Source: Annona cherimola (lineage: Eukaryota; Streptophyta; Magnoliopsida; Magnoliales; Annonaceae). From it: DNA of 64,000 bases. The stretch covers positions 6,889,501-6,953,500 of the forward strand of contig CM059974.1 of NCBI GenBank assembly GCA_030490835.1, read 5' to 3'. The notes under the pieces are model-generated. The model saw only the letters and a program-made list of their open reading frames with translations. It made no database searches and was not told where the DNA came from. This document shows, in pieces, positions 59,003 to 64,000 of the stretch; positions within the stretch are counted from its first letter, which is position 1; each line of letters begins with the position of its first letter. The position numbers were made by a program, and so were the translations under genes.

Positions 59003-59316
59003 TCTAATGCTCCCAGGGCACTAACGGGAGCATTTAACATGGAAGCATTGAGCTTCAGTGCTCCCAATGCATATATTGTTTTTTAAATTTTTTTAAATTT
59101 TTTTCATGCAACTTTTAATTTAAGTATATTTAATATTATTAAAATGTTACTAATTTTTAATAATTGAAAAAAATCTAAAATTTTTTAAAATTATAAAAAT
59201 TAATACACATGTTAAATATAATTAAATTAACATTTATATTAAAAAAATTTAAAAAAATAAAAAATATATATGCACTTGACAACATTAAGACTCGATGCTT
59301 CCGGGAGCATCACATC
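59003..59316. mobile_element. Foldback element with shared core, GC-rich hairpin ends
   Basis: Left AATGCTCCC and GGGAGCATT (59006-59014, 59026-59034) form a terminal hairpin. The right end GGGAGCATCACATCA is inverse to the left outer end. The core around 59145 is decayed. Confidence 0.65.
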
Positions 59317-61168
59317 AAATTACTACAAATTGTGTATGCTTACAAAAAATTAAAATTCTTTAGAATATTTATTTTAAAATAATTTTCTGAACGTTTGAGG
59401 TGCACCTAAAATTAAGCTAGTGGCATAAATAGTACAACCATTCAACCAATACCAATATACCATGGAATGATTGCTAGTAGCTAGTAAGTGTCCCCACCCC
59501 CTCATCTGCATCCCTGAAAACTATCCTGCGGGCGCCAAATCAAACACCCATCTATCATACATGCCGGAGAGTAGTGGTCCTGACCTTTCCCTGCTCCGCA
59601 TTTCTCTTTATTCTTGTCTTGTCACCCATCTGCACACACATCCCATTTGGTGTACGATGGTGTCGCTTAGCGTGGCCGGAACCATCTCGAATGAGAATGG
59701 AATCACATGAAAATTTTCGTTTCCCAAAATTTTATTTGTACTTTCAATTTCAATATAATATATAATTTCTTAATTCATAAAAATATTACTTTTCGTTTTT
59801 AATATTTCTTTTTGCATTCTTTAAGTAATTTTTCAATGCAAAACACCACCTTCTCATTCCATCACCTATTTGAATCACCAATCAAAAGAAGAAAGCCTGT
59901 TTAAATCTAATTGCATTGATGCTCATGAGGCCTTTTAATTGATCACATCCAGTTTAAAACCCATGAGGTCTCAGATTCCAACTCGTACACTGTGCCTAAG
60001 ATAACATAACATCAAAGAGGATTAGAGGAGCTAGGAAGGAGGAAACGAATTACAGTTGTCATGAAAAGAAAAAGAGGATTAGAGGGATCAGCAAGCGAAG
60101 CATTTTTTTTTTTAAAAATGATATAAATAATTTAATATCTACTTTAAGGATTCGAATTGCAATACTAATGGATTACATAGATATTCAAAGCAATATTATT
60201 TTTTTATGATGATTCTAATGTAAATTTTTACTAATAAATAGTTTGGATCTATGATTATATACCTCAAAAAAGTGGCTTTTCCCTGTGCTCTCTTTTTGTA
60301 GATTGAACAAGGCGCTCCACCAAACCTGCATCCAAAATTCCAAATAACATGACCCCCCATCAGACTTCCGGTACAATAAAAGCCAATGAATACCCAACCA
60401 ACCAACCTAAGAAGCCTTCAAGTGGACGCGATCCATGCATGAGCTGGACACAGCGACCACGTACGTTTCAAGAAATAGTTATTACTTTCCGATCGATCAT
60501 GCTATGAATTATTCCGTGGCTATTGCTGTATAGCCCGCAGATAAGTGCGATCAGCCATGGATTTGGAATGAGATAAGCCCTGGAAAGTGACCCACCTTTT
60601 GTCCCGTACCAGTTGTGGCCATCAACAACTGTTTTTCCTCATTAATTTGCACACTCAGATATATACATCGTGCCGCAGCAGGATGATCCATTACATAAAA
60701 AGAGTGTTACGCTACATCCTTACATTCATGTGGTCGACATGCATATTTATCTTGGCACGCGAAAGACTCCCAGCTTCGGCCTTTTTCTTCGTTTTTTTTC
60801 CTTTTCCCATCTGTAGGGTACACCATCCTTTTCTGCTTTTTGACTTGCCACTACTGGAAATTGAGAAGAAGCTGATTATTGTCATTTATGCTTTGCATGG
60901 AGGATGTGTACGATCAATTATAACTAATGAGATTTAAACTGTTAAATGTATATTAACTGCTTTTTATCATATTAATTACTTATATAAGTACACTTAATTA
61001 TAACAAAAATTTAGTACAATATAATATTCGTAAAATTAAAATTAGTTAAAAAATATATATCCTAATAAATTTATTCTTGAAAACTTATATACATAATTAA
61101 TTTTTATGTTATGGTATCAAATCATAATTAGAATGAAATTAATAGTTTAGATATCAAAAAGAACTTAC
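59317..61168. other. Intergenic
   Basis: No gene recognised; open frame 60587-60937 has no known motif. Confidence 0.35.
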
Positions 61169-61593
61169 GTATATGGTATGTTTAGGAAGTAATAAAACTT
61201 TTGGATAAAAAAATTTTAATGTAAAAAATTTCTAAATGAAAAAACATTGGGTGTATTTGATTGGAAGTAAAACTTCTTTATAAGAAGTTTTTGGTATAAA
61301 AGTTATCAAATTAATAGAAAATGATGTGATATAACAGCAGTAATGATTAAGTTTAAATAGAAAAAATTAAAATAGATAAGTTAGTTGTATGGGTAATTGT
61401 GTGAAAATGATTGAAAAGTAGGTTAGTTTTGATAGAAAAATGAAAAAATAGGATAGTTATGGAGAGTGAAAAAATTTAAATTAAAAAGTTTTTATTGACA
61501 TTTTTTTGCCCAACTAAGCACACCCATAATGTAATATAATAAAAATAATAATGAAGAGTAAAAAAAATAAAGTTTAAAAAGATAGGTTAGTTG
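61169..61593 (+). mobile_element. GGGTGTG-family MITE split by a younger copy (outer)
   Basis: 61169-61247 (GTATGTTTAGGAAGTAATAA) and 61527-61593 (GTAATATAATAAAAATAATA) are consecutive parts of the family body when the intervening copy is removed. The 3' half is missing. Confidence 0.8.
61248..61526 (+). mobile_element. GGGTGTG-family MITE (inner, nested copy)
   Basis: Runs from GGGTGTATTTGATTGGAAGT to AACTAAGCACACCCA with the full family body between. Confidence 0.85.
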
Positions 61594-62621
61594 CTAACAG
61601 AGGTTTGCCCCGCCCATGCAGACATTGGTATCATGTCAGCTAGTCCATGTTTGAAGTTTCTACTCTGCTAGAGTGTAGAAAAATTTCTCTCCTTTATGGG
61701 AGTGTAGGAAAATTGTATCCCTTAGTATGAGGGATCAAGGAAACAAGTGTTATCGGTATGGTAAAAATATGATATTTATAGAAAGTAAAATTTTTTTAAT
61801 ATTGATATTAAACACACAATCAAAATGTTGTGTTTTTAAAATCTTTCACCTGTAGCTTGCTCTCTTCATCCTGGCTCGTTTGCATGGACGTCGGTACTTG
61901 GAAATTCTTTTTCATATAGCCATCGAAATGCTTTCACGCATGTTAAATTTTTTTGTCGGGCGTGACGAAAATGTTGAACACTATACGGCCTTGGTAAAGT
62001 AAATCCTGCTTCCAGTACCATCATTCATTCCTGATAGCAAGCATCGTTGAATTATTTTTTAATCTGGGTGCATGTGAAGGGCAATAAGCAGACACTTAAA
62101 AGCTGTAATTGTTGAAGAGAGATTCCTGTCTCTAATTTGAATTTGGGAATATAGTAGTTTAACATGCGCAAGGGGTAGTGATTTGTCAACACACCCACAA
62201 TATTGCATTCATATATTATTACATGCCCATTGTCATTATTCCTTTTTCTCCATATAAATCATACATCGATTGTAATCAGTTTCTCCAAAAAGTCAGAATG
62301 GGGATTAAATTAAAATTGAAAACATATACCCCATGAATCTGTATGCTCCTGGCACAGTACATGCAGTGGCGGAACTAGGACCTTTAGTGAGGAGCGAGCA
62401 TGACGGGTAAGGAATTTACGACTCCCTCCGAGAAAAGATTACAAACTGGCGACTCTTCTATGAAATGGTGCTCACTAGCGGGTATTAAAATGGAGGAATT
62501 ACTGACTTACAGCAAGCCCGCAAAGCCTTGTGCGTCATGCTTAGAAGTTCCGACCCATGTGAAAGTAATAAATCATATATGAGGACCAACTGTAATTTTG
62601 TGCATCAGAAATTTAGCTTAT
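61594..62621. other. Intergenic
   Basis: GCAGTGGCGGAACTAGGACC at 62366 resembles a common plant transposon-associated motif. No gene. Confidence 0.35.
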
Positions 62622-62885
62622 GGGTGTGTTTGTGAATGGGTAAAATTTTTGATAAAAAGTTTTAAAGAGTAAAAGTTGTCAAATGATGTGATATGATAGA
62701 ATTAATGATGAGTAGTAAAGATAATAAAGTTCAAATAGATAGGTTAGTTATTTGGATAGTTGTGTAGAAATGATTGAAAAATAAGGTAGTTGTATACGAA
62801 AATGTGAAAAAATAATTAAAAAATATGATAGTTGTGAAGAGTGAAAAGTTTTATATTGAAAAATTTTAACTTGATATTTTTTAAC
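62622..62885 (+). mobile_element. GGGTGTG-family MITE, 3' end decayed
   Basis: Begins GGGTGTGTTTGTGAATGGGT; the body GTCAAATGATGTGATATGAT and GATAGGTTAGTTATTTGGAT is intact. The right terminal repeat is lost. Confidence 0.85.
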
Positions 62886-63898
62886 CGTTAGGAAAAAAGA
62901 TGCATCATCTACCATCAAACACGTACAGACCGTCTGGTCAGCCAAAAAAAAAAACACATACAGGCCATCATCTCAACCCGCTCAGCGAAATGTAATGTTC
63001 CGATCGCCTCTCCCAAGCACTGACAAGCGCCAGGGCGTGCGGTGCTCGCGCATCCTGGGTCTTCCCGACTAGCACCAAATCCATTTCGTACGCATACATG
63101 ATCCCAACGCAGTTGAGTTTGCAGCCCACGTGCGGTACATAGCACGAATCGCATCATTTGGTGCGCACCAAGAAATAAAATTGCATTGCCAAGCATTAAA
63201 AAATCCCGTGCCATGTCGCTTGGGAATGCTGCTTCCTACTTTCGTAGCCACAAAAGTAGCGATGTGAATCTCTCTGGCAGATGCCCAATACGCCGAGAAG
63301 ATAATGTGGCATATACTTTTGGAAATATGGGTCGGGTCGGGTTGGCATTTGGCAATGCCATTAATTTACTTTCTTTAATTTTAATCAACCAACTTCCATA
63401 CCCTCATTAAAAACTGTAAAGAAAACGGTTACCGAGGTCAGTGACATCATGCCGTGTCATGGGAAGGCGTCCTTCTCTCCTTTAACACGCGGGCCACCAT
63501 TCCTCCATCACACGGCCGGCCGGTGCAGGTTTTGATGCCATCTGCTTTCTTTTACACTGTCCAAACGGGCCCTTCGCGTTGGAGGTGCTTTTTTTTTGGG
63601 CTCCACCACGGTGTCAATGCTACTTCTGAGAGCATGCACGTTACCCATTTCGTGCGGGGTCGTCCTTGGGACAGCATGGCCGTCACATCTTTGCCCAGGA
63701 TTGATCAACTTTTGCGGGCTAAATTTGGAACTAAACTCTCTGAGTTTCCAGATTTCAAATCCTAGATTTGTTGCTCATATCTTTATGATAGGTTACTAAT
63801 TTTAGGTAAAATAAATTGCACTGGAGAAATATATAGTACTACGACTTGAATGTAGAAAATAAAGGTGTGTTTGGCCAAAAAAAAAAATATATTAACCT
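62886..63898. other. Intergenic, GC-richer
   Basis: Overlapping short frames on both strands (62915-63214, 63454-63765) with no known motif. No gene called. Confidence 0.35.
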
Positions 63899-64000
63899 AA
63901 GGTGTGTTTGGGAATAGATAAAACTTTTGATAAAAAAATTTTAAAGAGTAAAAGTTGTCAAATGATGTTATATAATAAGGGTAATGATGATAAGTAAAGA
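63899..64000 (+). mobile_element. GGGTGTG-family MITE, cut by the window end
   Basis: Begins AAGGTGTGTTTGGGAATAGA and follows the family body to the last base. Confidence 0.85.

Overview
The window is plant nuclear DNA. It is very AT-rich, its genes are far apart, and one gene has introns of up to about 3 kb. It contains three recognisable protein-coding genes among a dense layer of small non-autonomous transposons. The genes point to an angiosperm; I cannot name the order or species from sequence alone. I see no plastid, mitochondrial, viral or bacterial segment, no tRNA or rRNA gene, and no CRISPR array.

Genes: (1) a six-exon adenine phosphoribosyltransferase gene (APT) on the + strand, 17818-26413. 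Its reading frame stays open upstream to an ATG at 17527, giving a plausible organelle-targeting extension. (2) A single-exon gene on the - strand, 33856-32999, for a 285-residue plant protein related to the C-terminal part of 'C2H2-like zinc finger' proteins, which have a PARP-like fold; the zinc finger is missing here. (3) A single-exon PAP2-type lipid phosphate phosphatase on the + strand, 47082-47747, with all three catalytic motifs intact. Nothing suggests these genes work together; they are ordinary housekeeping or regulatory genes far apart.

The rest is mostly repeats. I count nine foldback elements that share an AT-rich palindromic core but carry different, often GC-rich ends (9.1, 15.1, 21.6, 25.8, 27.3, 36.0, 43.7, 45.9 and 59.0 kb). 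Two of them have 9-bp target duplications, as in Mutator-like elements. A separate MITE family with GGGTGTGTTTGG-like ends has at least ten copies, one nested in another copy of itself. There are also two hAT-like elements with 7-8 bp duplications, another nested in a foldback, several other foldback families with two copies each, a 585-bp solo LTR, and about five tRNA-derived SINEs (one with an exact 11-bp target duplication and poly(A) tail). Several elements lie in the APT introns and account for much of their length.

Layout: 1-17 kb gene-free and repeat-rich; 17.5-26.4 kb APT; 27-32 kb repeats and unexplained sequence; 33-34 kb GC-rich minus-strand gene; 35-47 kb repeats; 47.1-47.7 kb phosphatase gene; 48-64 kb repeats and gene-free sequence.
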